Part shown: positions 10,337 to 22,608 of the stretch, in pieces
How the letters are laid out: each line of letters opens with the position of its first letter
Position numbering within the stretch: the stretch's first letter is position 1
Assembly (NCBI GenBank): GCA_037903475.1
Contig: JBAJFG010000240.1
Coordinates: 682,001 to 746,000 of the forward strand
DNA: 64,000 bases
Reading direction: 5' to 3'
From: Ancylostoma caninum
Taxonomy: Eukaryota; Nematoda; Chromadorea; Rhabditida; Ancylostomatidae
Translations under genes and position numbers: made by a program
The notes under the pieces: model-generated
Told to the model about the DNA's origin: nothing
The model's database searches: none
The model's input: only the letters and a program-made list of their open reading frames with translations

Positions 10337-13300
10337 TCACATCGATTTTGCTTGTTTTTTGTTGAGGTAATAATCGTCGATAGGGTTTTGACGTTTACGA
10401 CCATTACGGTCATTGGAAGCTTCGAATTGGCGGTAAGGAGGAATATAAGGAGTTCCATCAGTAGGATCAGTAATGCATCCATACCCGCGATCATCCAAAG
10501 GCACAGAGGACAGCTGGGGAAAGTCAGAGCTTCCAGAACTCACTTGAGTGGCGTTGCTAATGGACGCTGTGAAAAAAATGTTTAAAACAGCGCTGATAGA
10601 CAACACCAAGGAGCAAAGACATTTTCCGCTCTTGAAAAAGAAATGATGTTGAACCAATGCCCTCATAGTCTTAGAAGCACCCTTCCCACGAGATATCCTA
10701 ACGCCATGTCTGCACAGCTTCGTTTACTATCACGTTGGAACCATGAATTTGAGTGCGGCGTTAGAAAAACTACAGCAAAAGATAGTGTATGAGCCAAAAA
10801 GCAGGAGTTGGAACTGAAACAGTTGAAGTGGAATACTGAAGATACGAAAAATCGCGAAACACTGGATCTACCGGGGAGGGGAACTTGCAATACTGCTCAT
10901 TATACTGAGGGGTGATGCCACCAGAAAACAATGTCATTCGCGAGCCATAAATGAAGCAATCGCGCATGCAGTAGTCATGGGATTTCTTTTGTTTGTAATA
11001 GCAACTCAAATGTGAATACCGAATCAATAGACTACTGTTCTGTTAGAACTAAACACATACGGCTCAAGCGTAGTCCCATGAAGCTCAAACTAATTAATCA
11101 ATAATTCTATTCAGTACCTAATTCCTGTCAAAGTAGTTCATCATTTCCGATTAAGTGAAGCCTCATGTTAAAGTATTTGTAAAAATCAGATACTAAATCG
11201 ATTGTTCAAGGGAGCATACAAATGCAGAAAGTGCCCTTTTCCTTCCAGAAGTGCTAAAGAAAGCCATTCTGTTGAACTGTGCAGAACAAATTCACAAGTG
11301 CAGGAATTTCGAAGCCGTTAGCATTAGGTCACTGCTGAAGCCAAACATGCTGTCATGATAGCGAGTTCCAAAAACAGGCTGGATAGTACAAGAAGCGTCT
11401 AAGTGAAATTTTGGCAGGAGTAACGAAAACACAACTTTGTTGGCTCTAGTCGCTTGAATTTACTTGGAAACGATGTTCTGCCAGAATTCAAATTAGACTT
11501 GCTTCCTTTGCAGCAATCAGAGAAAAAGAAGAAAATGAACGTACTTGAAGGTACTGCCCTCCCAATAGCTCCAAACTGGCCTTCCTTAAGTGGTTCTCCA
11601 TGAAATGAGGTGTCAATAACACAGGATTGATCCAGAGATCGAAGAGCTGGTATCTGGGAGTTATCCTGCATCCTCAACGGAACCTAAATAATATTGCTGA
11701 TTTGCTCGAGGAATTTAACATATGTAGATAAGCGTAAAATCTCACTGTTCTTCCTGGTGGTATGATACCAGCTCCAATTCCAAGTGAGCCGAGCACATCT
11801 AGATATCCTGCGGGAGGTGGTGGTTGGTTTTGCGAATTTAAGAGACTTGTAGGAAACGCACCTAGAAATCCAGCAGATGAATTACATAAAACTGCTAGAA
11901 GGAGAGAAATTCCGACAGTTTACCATTGGTGGAAATCACTTGATTCGAGGGATTCTGCGCCACTTTATACGCAACTGGAGGCTGAGTAATAACACCAGAA
12001 GAATTGCCATGACTAAAGGAAGTAATACCAGGAGTAGATACTGGAATGACCGCAGCAGGAGGAGCAGAAGGGAGATGGGGAACTGACGAGTTGAGAGCCG
12101 ACTGGTACGGAGTTGCATAAACCAGCTGTAGCGGAACTGGTGATAAGCCCAACGGATAGGCCTGTAGTGCCCCTGCTACAAGTGCAGGTTGCTGTAGAGG
12201 TAGTTGTCCGGGAAGCAATAACGAAGATAGCGAACCATCTCTCGTAGCCAGGGGAGTGAGTAGCGCTGAAAATTGCTATAGAGATAGAAAATTAACATAA
12301 GAGAACTACGCTAAATAATATGTGAGATTGTTATAAAGCTAAACGTAATATCACATCCTAGGACTTATCACCTGAAACTACAACGAGGAAGGTATACATC
12401 CAAATGCGTTTCCCAAATTAATTGAGCAACACAAATAAAGCTGCAGCAGAAAAGAGAACTACGTAAAATAATCTGTGAGCTTTCATTGCGGAAAATTTCA
12501 CTTACGTGCCAGCAGCTATATTTCCAGGTCACACCTTAAATATCTACCGTCAATTTCAGCAACATTGCATGTTGGACACGTTCCAACGTTCCAGATAGAA
12601 GGGGTAGGCACCTCTACGTTGCCTATGGCTCAAATCCAGCATGATAAAGAATACGATTACGCGTCAAATTAACCTCTGCTTTTGTAATCTACATTCAGAT
12701 TTTAAATCACAGCGATTTCCAAATCAATGATACTTTGCTTAAGCTACGAGAATGAAAAAGCTTTATCAAAAAAGATCATGCTTGTTCATCTGTTTTCAAT
12801 CCAATCCTACGCAACCCTAAGTCAACATGTGGTTTCAATCAAAACAGGTGTCAGCAACCTGTTTTAGCGGCAAGTTTTCGTTATACAGTATAATAAGCAG
12901 AACATTGCCTTTGACTGGAGATGGTCTGCTTCTAAGAAGAGAAACTTTCGCACCCGAAATGCTCTGCTAAGAACACTGCATTTCTTATCGAAATGTTTCC
13001 TGAGGAACTTCACAAAGCTTTTTTTGGCGGTACAGGATGAGCGGTCTACAATATAGTTTAAGCAAATATACGCTTAGAACGAATTCTTTCTGAAGAAAAA
13101 AAAACCGCACTATGTCTTTCTAGAAGCGAGTTTCACTCTCTTTACATAACTGCTCATTTAATGTGCAGAGTATCGCATGTATGTTTTCACTACTAAACAT
13201 GTACATCAGGTAATAAAAAATCTACAATCTGGAAAAGCAGTTCTGAAAATAGAAACGTGCACTTACGTTGAAGTCCTTGAAGCCCTACTTGATTTTGTGC

Positions 13301-14464
13301 CGCTAGTAGAGCGGTAAGTTGATCCGAATTGAGGTAAGATGTGGCTGCTTGTGCAGGAGAAAGCAAACCCTGCTTCAGCATAGCAATATTTGGAGACAAC
13401 GGAAGTGAGCGAGTAATCGTTGGAGGCAAAAAGAGACCCGGCAGAAAAGCTTGCGCTTGTGAAGAACGATTCTGAGAGGAAGGTCGTCGCATTGCTGTCG
13501 CTTTCTTCACCTTAACAAATAAGAAAATTGGGGTAGAAGTGCGAAAAAAAATAATAAAGAACGGGTTACCTCAATGACACGACCTTGGATAATCGTACCA
13601 TGAAGGGCAGCGCGTGCTGCTTCACTGGCTTCTTTGGTGTCTAATGTTACAAAACCAAAACCCTTCGACCCTCTTTCATTCATAACCACTTCTGCATTTG
13701 ATACTTTTCCAAACCTGAACATCAAAATAACAATACTTTATCTTGTTGTAAAATGCAATATTTCTTTGTGAGCAGAATTAGATCTGCAGACAGATGGTTC
13801 GTTAGTATTACACCAGTCCGGTTGAGATCTCACTGCACAAGCATGTAAACAAGAAAGTCAGTCCCAACAATGAATTTTTACCGTTTTCTAAACGTTCCAG
13901 GTGCACAAAACTTCATAAATCTTCTAAAAAGCAAACGAAAAACTCACGGAGAAAACATCTGAATGAGATCTACATCTCGATAGCTGAATGGAATGTTGCT
14001 CACATATATCCTGCAAATATGATGAGGATTGAACTGTGGGAGATTTCGCCTTGTTCGAACAGGCCGCAGAAAAAAAAAACAATATTTGACAAGAATTTAG
14101 TTGATTTCAAATGTTTTTTTTTTCAAAGAAACTACCACGAATTAACTCTCTTACTTGATTTTTCTAGAATGCAGAATTTCACGGCAGTTAATAATAAACA
14201 AGAAAAAAAGTATTGAGCACAAGAAAGAATACTCAAAAGCGTCTGCTAGGCATAAAAAACACTAGAGAAGTAGACAAACCTGCAATCATGATAAGTTTCT
14301 TCCTTGCCACCAGTAGATGTCGACGAAGATTGCGAATCTTTTGCCTTCTTGCCCGTAGTCTCATTTTTATCCTTTTCTTTACTAGTAGCAGGAGTACCCT
14401 CGGGAACTGTGGCAGAACTGCTAGAGGCAACTGGGACCCCCTTTTCTGTGGAACGTTCGTCCAT
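10337..14464 (-). CDS. RBFOX-like RNA-binding protein (single RRM), about 487 aa
   Basis: Eight exons in transcript order: 14464-14280, 14010-13948, 13714-13570, 13510-13267, 12265-11924, 11861-11746, 11683-11545 and 10566-10337. All are GT-AG and in phase. A TGTTTTAG acceptor lies just upstream of the ATG, suggesting spliced-leader addition. Residues 1-60 are polar and Ser-rich. Residues about 62-137 are an RRM with RNP2 IYVSNI and RNP1 KGFGFVTL; the NERGSKGFGFVT block and the GRVIEVKKATA end match the Fox-1/RBFOX family, which binds UGCAUG and regulates alternative splicing in the nucleus. The remaining 350 residues are low-complexity Ala, Gln, Leu, Pro and Ser, with a basic C-terminus (RNGRKRQN) like a nuclear localisation signal. 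Whether it is the fox-1/asd-1 orthologue or a diverged paralogue cannot be settled here. Confidence 0.85.
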
Positions 14465-14613
14465 TATGAGGCAGCTAAAACACATCAACTGAGCTAAATC
14501 ACTGATGTTGTGTGTATGAGTATATAACGAGCGAAATAATTATTCGGAAAAAGTCTTGAAAAGAAAATAAACAGAATGGTAGCGATTTCACTAGCTTGCG
14601 ATGACAGACGGGT

Positions 14614-15112
14614 GAAGAGCGAAGTAAGAATTTTCACCCAAACTTCTCCTACGAGGATCATCTGAGGTACTGAACACGAATATCCTATCGGTTTCGCACC
14701 GTAACTTCGTTTTTGTCCGGTTACGATAGGTATGACAGATACGGCATCTCAACAATCCGCTCAAATGTTGCGTAGAAGGGTTGTATTGGGCAATGATCAC
14801 GAATACCCCATCCGTTTTGTGCCGTAAACCCATTTTCGTGGGGATACGATAGGTATGCGATTGGAAACTTGGATAAAATGCCGATTTCCCCGATTTCCCA
14901 GAGAAAACGAAGGTGGAATGTTGAGAATCGCCATCAGCACCTAAAACAGCCCATATATGCAAAATCTTTGAGGATTCGGTGAGATACCGCACCTACAGTA
15001 TACCTACCGTAACCCTACAAAAACGGAGGCACAATGCAAAAAGGATACGATATTCGTGTTCAGCACCTCACCGCTCTAGGCGAAATTTGCTATAAAAAAT
15101 TTCCATCGAAAT
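14614..15112. repeat. Foldback element with three copies of an 85-bp unit
   Basis: A unit starting at GAACACGAATATCCTATC (14674) is repeated in direct orientation near 14797 and in inverted orientation at about 14985-15066. The first and third copies share GAGGTxCTGAACACGAATAT and CGTTTTTGT-GGTTACG-TAGGTAT. The arrangement can fold into a long hairpin. It lies upstream of the RRM gene. The 134-codon minus ORF across it is a by-product. Confidence 0.7.
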
Positions 15113-17388
15113 TTCTGGGGCAGAACTCGCCGAATGGTGCCCGCGAGCTATGTGCAGAAGTAGCCATGCCTTACGATGCGCCGGTTTACACACTTTTACG
15201 CACGCACGGCATACGACATTATTCCTTCGTGGAGGGACACATAAATATCCAGAAAGCGCACTTGTCCGCGCATTCAACCATTGGAAAACGTCACTATGAT
15301 TCATCGGATTTCTCATGCGTTCCGAGACATTTCACAATTGGTTATATTTTGCTAGTCCCAAAATACCACACGATCATAAACGCGAAAATTTCCCACTAGC
15401 GCCGTTAGTCACGTTACTCCTCATTACTTGCCGCATATATGGAAAGGTTGCCACCTCGCGCCAGAAGTCCACAGAATTCTGGTGTTGTTTCGCTGCGGGG
15501 AAAATAGAAACGTAATTTGTTCGCACAACTGCCGCGACGACAAAGACAGAAACATTCTCTAACTGTAGGAAATTCTCTCCCTCTTATTTTGCACTTCAAT
15601 CGACGCGTCAGCTTTTCCGCGCGGCAAGCATGAATAAACCCTAAGGTGAAGAAGGCGACGGCTGTCACGCATGTGTGACATTAATTATGACATTGAAAGC
15701 GAATAACTACACAAAACAACAGAAAAAAATCGGACTGGAGACAACAATGACAAAGACAATCGTCCACGACTATTATTACTTGAAACGAGTTTCCCGAGTC
15801 TCCTAAAGGAAAAACTAGTGGTTGTATATAGTACTTTCCAGCAGGCGTGAGAGTCAAAGAGAAATTACAAGAAAAGATACACAACACTATGGATGATTGT
15901 TTAGTGTACAAACATATGTACAAGTCGCAAGCTTTTATCGCCAGTAGTCAACTATCGGGGCAGATATTAGCAACAGTTACTTGACTGAACAGGGAGGTTG
16001 TGCTCGATAAGATTATGAAACTGAACACTATTCCTTCAAAATCAAGAAAAAAGAAACGGTAGGTCCTGAGGAGAATTCCTATATTTGAATGTGTGCTCAT
16101 TCAACGGGTCATGCTTTCACTGTGGAGCACAAAATCTCGTAGGATGAAAAAGTGATCATGTGACACGAAATACAGGAGTACATAACACATACAACTTTTT
16201 TAAACAGGTTAGAACAGAAGCAGGAGAATTAGACGAAAATGAGAATGTTGGTGTTAGTGCAATATGTGGATGCGCAGACAATGAGAGTGCCAGGATGCAT
16301 GTGGTGTAGCGCGTGCTGCTGCCTCGAAGATTGATTTAGCTGTACATTCATTCAACAAGCCACTAAAAAATCCATAAGCTGTGAGAAGCACATGCCTCGG
16401 TAGTTCTACATTTATTGCAGTCATTTTTGCTCATCATACGCATGATTGGATGCCATTTAGACGCTTGCTATTGCTTTATAACCAATGTCCATGGCGCATA
16501 AGAAGCAGTAGAGTCCAAGTGAAAGTAACAGTCGCTCCATGGGAAAGTTGGGGTGAATTTTAGGGAATTCGCCAACGTGATCGATATTTGGTCATCATAG
16601 CGGCAACAATTTGATCTCCAATAAATGTCGACGCCGTTCCCAACCCCCCCCCCCCCGCAACTTGGTCCCAATGCATGAAATGGTCAAAATTGCAAGGAAA
16701 TCTCACTTTTGACAAATTAGGAGCTTATGTTCTAGAAAAGCTAGCTGGATCTGAGAGCGGCTATGAATTTGCGCAGGAAAGTTTGGAATAGTGAGTGGTA
16801 GATCACATATTGATCTCATCGATCGGACTGTGTCAGACTCGCAAATGCCGTCAAATGCCGATCGGGTCTTCCCAAGACCAGATTGCTTAGATTTTGTGCT
16901 CTTTCAATACCCCGTGCTTCTCATTGTCTTCTGAAGTCTCTTTTCGCAAAAATTTAAGAAAGAGTACGGGGTTTTGATCATTCACTTCAAGATGTTTTTT
17001 TTCTTTGCAAGATATGTCCCCTGATCTTACTGCAGACAGTCAATCATCACCTTTGCGAGTTCAAAATTGGTGCTATCTCCCAAATGTCATCAACCAATCG
17101 GGAAAGTGTAGGCCTCCAACGCGGAGGGAAGCCACGCCTCTGCTTCTTTGTCTGCACTCTCACGTCTTGCGTTAAATTCCTGGATATATGAGTTTGATCT
17201 CATTCTGAGATATATAACTGGACATTCCGCAAGCAATAAGTTTTAGAACTTTGTTTCATGGCCAATTACAGTAGTACATATATGCATTACAAATGCAGGT
17301 GGTTGGTCGTTTCTATTCTAATGGTAGTACTAAACGGAAAAAATACGGGACTGAAATGGAAAAAGTAATCAACAGAAGCCAGGGGCAG
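15113..17388. other. Spacer upstream of the RRM gene, no gene seen
   Basis: ORFs of up to 121 codons occur but overlap in opposite frames, and none has convincing splice sites. A C-homopolymer of 13 lies at 16644-16656. Regulatory sequence for the RRM gene may lie here, but no motif stands out. Confidence 0.3.
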
Positions 17389-17498
17389 GATGCATCACTG
17401 AGATTACCCAGGGTAAACGTGTTAGCGCTCGTGTTAACGATGGGTAAATTCGTACGGTGCTAGCATGTTTACCCTGGGTAATCTCGATGATGCATGCG
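17389..17498. repeat. Inverted-repeat element, family A, copy 3 (best preserved)
   Basis: A 110-bp element. The left end GATGCATCACTGAGATTACC continues to GGGTAAACGTGTTAGC; the right end is its near-perfect inverted complement (GCTAGCATGTTTACCCTGGG onward to GATGCATGC). Arms are about 38 bp around a short spacer. It has no ORF and is a typical MITE. Confidence 0.85.
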
Positions 17499-19259
17499 GA
17501 CACAGAATTAAAATCTTCAGAGAATCCAGGAATATTATGTACCGTCGTATTATGTAGTCGTATTATGTACCGTTCTTGTCCTTAACCATAGGTCTTTTGG
17601 TGAGTATGGGCCGTAAATTTCAGGTCGCATTAGGCAAGCAAGGGTATGTTCCATAAAGATTAAAGACCGCTTTTGAACGTTAGATGAGAAAATGCCGAAA
17701 GCAGCATCCCTCACGTACATATTATAATATTATACTTCCCATCTCAGGGATTTCGGGATATCAGCTGGTTTCTGCGGTGCTTTCCACTGAAGGGCAATTC
17801 ATTGTAAATGTGTGCCAGCATCAGACATGCGACTACACGGTGAAGGGGGTCAAGAAGTCTTGTGACTTGTCGGAACAGACGCAGATGAGACGCTTGCGTT
17901 TGCGGTGTCGCGGATATTCGCATCAATTTTGAATTGGCTTCAATCCTCTAACAAAAAAATGTTTCCTAATCATTAATTCCCGGAAATTCATGTCTGGAAA
18001 GCTCTTAGCATTTATAGAAATTCAAAAACATATCCTGTCAAATAATTGGATGGTAGAATATCTAAATTTGAAAGGCCAACGATTTTCAAAGGACTTTCAC
18101 CTGATTTATTAAAGTGCCAGTCTTCAAATCGTACTTTTCCTTTCTTCTTCCACACTCAGTTTTTCACGGTTCAGTTTCTTTTCATTTTCTTTCAGAAACA
18201 CTTGATAACCCCATGCCCTTTATTAATGAGTAAGAGGGGAACTTATAGTTTGTTGTTCGATTTTCGTGTAGGGGTTTGAGTGCGGAACGGGAATTGAGCT
18301 ATATGTATTCTACTGCTTCTTCACCATGAGCATAGTTTTTCCTTGCGTTTATTCATGAAAATCCAGAAATGCTCGGGAAATGAACTGGCACGGGCTGATC
18401 AAAAAACTTAATGTAGGCTACGTCAAGTGATGCGCTCTGATAAGCTGTATGCGCGAAAATTGAAGAGAGGCTGTTGAATTGATGTAAACGAACGTCGACA
18501 GCAGAAAAAAGGGGAACTCAGTCCAATACTTAATCCCTAGAATCAGCAGCAGAAAGTGAAAAGACATATTTCAAAAGGACAAATAAAGTGCAATCAAGAA
18601 GTTGCGAGAAGAAAACGCAGCTGAACTAGATCTGTTTGCTTGCTTAGAACTGGGCATGTACATCTGTAGAGGGTGAATGACTTTCCAGTATGAACAAAGA
18701 ATTCTGATGAGTCACAAAGTCATTGCAGTGTTTTCGTCTGCGAGAAAGCAAAGCGAAACTTTGGGCCGATTTGTGTGCACTTTCCCGATTAGTTATGTAG
18801 CATTTTTTTTGTTGGACGAGGCAAAACGCATGCATCTCTCCATATCTCTGCTTGTGAATGGCTCTGATTGTCCCACTGCAACTGAGCATAACAAATGCTG
18901 AAGGCGAAACAACCAGTGGGAAGCACTGCACGCACACTCTGGACGAAACGGAGCTAATTTGCTGGTTGCTGTAGTTTTGAAACCGAAGCCATGGAAATTA
19001 TTCATCCATAACGCATATTTTAACAAATTCAATACATTACATAGCCCTAAGACCGAATAAAAATCGAATGACGCAACCAATTTAATCGTAAATTCAAAGC
19101 CTAATCCGAAAAATTTGATTGCTGAGAAAAGAGAAAGTCATAGGCCCTTTGGCAACATTTCTCAAAAGTTATACATACTTATTCCTCGTCTTCGGAAATC
19201 CGAAAGACAGACAGATTGCGATCAGGTAGTCTTAGGAACAGCGATTGTTATTTGCTTAT
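17499..19259. other. Spacer, no gene seen
   Basis: Several ORFs of 60-97 codons exist on both strands, overlapping one another, without splice context or a recognisable product. Confidence 0.3.
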
Positions 19260-19261
19260 GG

Positions 19262-21240
19262 TTCAAGGACTACGGTTCAGGGAGTTGTAATTCTTGTGCC
19301 AGTGTAGTATCGATGAAGGAAATTTCTGCTCCAGTGTCTAGTAGAACATCAACCTTTCTAAGCTCTTTTGTGGCTGGATTCATCACTGTCAGTTCTCCTG
19401 TGGGTAGAAAGGTTCCTTGCCTCCTCTGGGGGTGTTTCTCTGATTGCACTTCTAGGATGGTCTTTTCTTCTGGTGATGCAGTGTCTTGTTTGTCATGGCC
19501 GAGTTGATTCACTTTCACAGAAGATTTGAAAAGCTTCGGTTCCTTTCCTCCGTTTGAGGTCCCTTTGACTTTCTTCTTGTGGTCAAATTCCTTTTTCGGG
19601 GTGTTATTCCATTCTTTAGAACCTGATTGGAAGCAACAGGATGTATGATGTCGCTTCTGGCACTTGAAACATGGGCGTCCTTGACACTCCGATGTAATGT
19701 GCTGCGGAGAAGCGCATATTAAGCACAACTTGTGGTCCCTGAGATATTGAGATCGCTCTTGGGGCGTTCGATACTTGTCGCATGCGAAGGATTTATGTTT
19801 GCCTTCGCAATACATGCAAGAGGGGACGGAAATGCTGACTTGTCTTGATTTGTTATCAAAACGAGTACTTGTCGGTAGTGATGAGCGATCACTTCCTCCA
19901 GTGTAAAGTGTGACCATTTCTTCGTTAGAGATGATTTCCTCTAGGAGCTGGAAAAGCACCTTTATAGTGAACGTGCTTTCCGTGGTGACCGTTTGTTTCT
20001 TAGCGAGGACTTTGCGCTGAATACCATTAGGGAACTTAGATAATATTCGCCTGATCAGCCATTGGCTATTCACGTTCTCGCCTTTTTGCTCTAGTTGCGT
20101 TACGACCACTTGTATTTGCTCAAAGAGCTTCCTTTGGTCGCTTATGGCGGGTGAGCGAAGCGAGCAGCTGTCCAGTCTGTCAATGAGGCGGAAGACTAAT
20201 TCCTCAGAATCCCCGTACTTGTGTTTTAGGAAATCTAACACTTTTGGGTAATTCTCTTTAGTAACTTGGAATTTCTTCACAGACTCCAAAGCTTCGCCTT
20301 TGAGTGCATTCAAAAGGTAATTGAACTTGTGGAGTTCAGACAGACTCTGGGAGTGTACATTGGAATGAAACAGCTCCCAAAAGTTGTCCCATTCCCACAC
20401 ATTGCCGCTGAACTTAGGTATTGGGAGTGTAGGTAGCTCAAGCGGTCTCACTGTGGGATTTGCCAATGGAGGTTCGCTTTGAATACTTGTATCAGGCGCT
20501 CTAGTGATGCCTTGGGGGGCGAACAAGCGCGGTGTGAGAGACTTGAATGCGCGAATACGTGCTTGGAGCAGCAGATTATAGTCAAATGCGGAAGTGAGAA
20601 TTTCTTCTGCCTTGGAGGAATACTTTTCAAAGTCTTCCTCTTCTTTAGGTAGCGGAGTTACTAACGCCGCTAAATCAACAGCGTAATCTTGTAACAGCTG
20701 TTGAATCTTAGAGGTTGCAGCTTCAATTACCCCTAATGCTTCTTCTAAGCGCTGTCGGCTGTCCCGTATGAATGTGGGGGAGAGTTCCTCATCTACAGAT
20801 GCAATATTTAGAGTCTCTAACTTGTCAGTCTTGAAACGCATCAGTGCTATTTCAAGTTTCTTGCAGTAGTGCGTAAGTAACCTCTTAGGAGTCGCAAATT
20901 GACACGACATGATGCTTAAAGGTTTTACTTGTTCCTACCCAACTTGTTACCTCACAGCGAATAGCTTAGCGCCCTAAAGGGATTGGACTTGTTGGGAAAA
21001 GGGTGGAAGAGACTCTTGTGAATGTCTGTAAAGTTTTAAAAGGTAACCGACCTGAGTTCTTTATGGTACCGATGCACCATGTAGCGTTGCCTATGCTGGA
21101 TAGTAGCACTTGTCTGCCACGCGGGACTTGTATTAACTTGTAAGGGCACACTTGTCCGCTAAGGTTTATTTCAACCGATCCCCCTATGGCGGGGGATACA
21201 TCCTTATATACCACACTCATGAGTCATGAATCTCTTGATG
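19262..21240 (-). mobile_element. BEL/Pao LTR retrotransposon fragment, 3'-truncated
   Basis: On the minus strand an LTR-like leader precedes a gag ORF that ends shortly after the protease motif. The leader has a TATA-like TATATAAGG (21202-21210) and AATAAA (21165-21170), as in U3/R regions. Sequence homology to the element stops at about 19262, so the rest of the protease, reverse transcriptase, RNase H, integrase and the 3' LTR are absent. A matching second LTR was not seen. The copy cannot move by itself. Confidence 0.8.
19270..20910 (-). CDS. BEL/Pao gag plus start of the aspartic protease, 546 codons, uninterrupted
   Basis: The 546-codon ORF starts MSCQFATPKR. Residues about 155-260 carry the DUF1759 (Pao gag) signature, with IPKFSGNVWEWDNFWELF and NYLLNALKGEA. 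Residues about 365-430 hold cysteine/histidine zinc-knuckle clusters (CMYCEGKH, CLICASPQH, CFKCQKRHHTSCC). The retroviral-type protease motif LLDTGAEISFID lies near residue 525, 22 residues before the stop, so the protease is truncated. Gag packages element RNA in the cytoplasm and the protease matures it. An open frame of this length implies a fairly recent copy, with pol lost by truncation rather than by slow decay. Confidence 0.9.
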   Translation of the reverse strand: MSCQFATPKRLLTHYCKKLEIALMRFKTDKLETLNIASVDEELSPTFIRDSRQRLEEALGVIEAATSKIQQLLQDYAVDLAALVTPLPKEEEDFEKYSSKAEEILTSAFDYNLLLQARIRAFKSLTPRLFAPQGITRAPDTSIQSEPPLANPTVRPLELPTLPIPKFSGNVWEWDNFWELFHSNVHSQSLSELHKFNYLLNALKGEALESVKKFQVTKENYPKVLDFLKHKYGDSEELVFRLIDRLDSCSLRSPAISDQRKLFEQIQVVVTQLEQKGENVNSQWLIRRILSKFPNGIQRKVLAKKQTVTTESTFTIKVLFQLLEEIISNEEMVTLYTGGSDRSSLPTSTRFDNKSRQVSISVPSCMYCEGKHKSFACDKYRTPQERSQYLRDHKLCLICASPQHITSECQGRPCFKCQKRHHTSCCFQSGSKEWNNTPKKEFDHKKKVKGTSNGGKEPKLFKSSVKVNQLGHDKQDTASPEEKTILEVQSEKHPQRRQGTFLPTGELTVMNPATKELRKVDVLLDTGAEISFIDTTLAQELQLPEP

Positions 21241-22608
21241 AAAAACAAGATAACCGATTAAATATAACAACATAACAAAGCTAGAGTAGCATCATGATTC
21301 TATCTACATAGTCGATTTCGTCGACTTGTCGACACGAAGCCTTTTTTGCAGAAATATCTTTTTTTACGACATGATTTACCATTTTTGTCAGTAATGAGGT
21401 CCATATTTTGAAGGTTTCACGAGGGGCACTGCAAGGAAAACCCACACGGAGAACAGCATGAATAACTAATAAGGGTTACACTCGAGTCCAGAAATGAGTG
21501 CTGGAACATAAATCACCTCTGCATGCCACTCTCCCAGCTCCTCTGTAACAGCCAGTGCAACTGACATGTTTATATGAAAAAATACATAAACAACTGTTAA
21601 CTAAGTAATAAATAAACAAACGTGGGAAGAATTCAAACAAACGTCAGGTAAAGAAACGGAGCTGTGCATCTAGACTGAATATTGAATCTCACGCGTTCCT
21701 TGAGCTTGTTTGAATAATGACGGACATTTTGCAGCATTTTCTACGTCTCTGGATGCTTGAGACGAAAGAAAATGCTAGGAGGAACCTCAAAATGTTGTTT
21801 TGCCATGGAGAACGGAAGGAAAACGTGCTTCCGATGGTCATAGCTTACGAAGTGGAGGCTAAGACACACATTTTTCACATCCCTTGGCAGCGCGCTGAGC
21901 TTGAACAGATGTTCGGTGAGCCGTGTGCTATTAAGAGCGACATTAGCATAAACAGATTTGATCTCTACAGACACACCACGGGATAAAAGGATGCGTGTAG
22001 GACTTTAGATTCGCGGAGATATGCAAAAAAGGAATTTTTGTGCAGATCAAAGAGTAAACACTCGAAAAAGTAGGAGATTTACTAAAATAGGAACAATATA
22101 AGTGCAGAGATGCGGATTTTTATCCTAGAATAGAACAGCACTACAAAATTGGCTACTCTAGCAATAAGTATAGTGCAGGGTCGATAATGTGGCCCTAGGG
22201 AGGAAGGGTGGGGGGGGGGGGCACCGATTGCCGTCTCACATCTTCCAATTAACTCGTGTGAGTCAATGGGCGCGGACAGCTAATGGCCAGATGGAGCTTC
22301 CTTCACTCTCTGTATTGCGCAGGCGAATAGCAGGATAATTGATTTTGGTCAAGGAAATGAAGCACTTTATTTCAATAATCTTGCTTTGGGCGGAGTCTCG
22401 TACCTATCGCAGAGGAGGGGACTGGGGGGGGGGTAGGAGGAGAGGAATGGTGGTGCTTTGCTGGAGTGGGCCAGTCGATTTTTCCACTGAAGATGACTCT
22501 GTTTATGACGTTGCAAATGCTTGTGAAATTCCTAAACATATGTTTGGAGAAGAACTGCGAAGTAGATAGGGTACGCGGAAGACTAGGGTTAGGATTCACA
22601 AACGCATA
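21241..22608. other. Spacer with one possible short ORF
   Basis: The plus ORF 21717-21986 (89 codons, starts MTDILQHFLRLW) has no homology I recognise and may be chance. G-homopolymers lie at 22210-22221 and 22434-22443. Nothing else is supported. Confidence 0.25.

Noticed and set aside
10770..11027. Possible extra exon of the RRM gene
   Set aside because: It has no matching acceptor and donor in phase. Exons 11545 and 10566 join correctly without it.
14591..14992. 133-codon minus ORF with an internal repeat
   Set aside because: Its repeat is the DNA foldback unit, and the third copy is inverted and not in frame.
20966..21220. Minus ORF of 84 codons upstream of the retrotransposon gag that could be read as an envelope-like fragment
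   Set aside because: It overlaps a TATA-like box and an AATAAA in the place of the 5' LTR, so an open frame by chance in the LTR is simpler. There is no membrane segment or other support.
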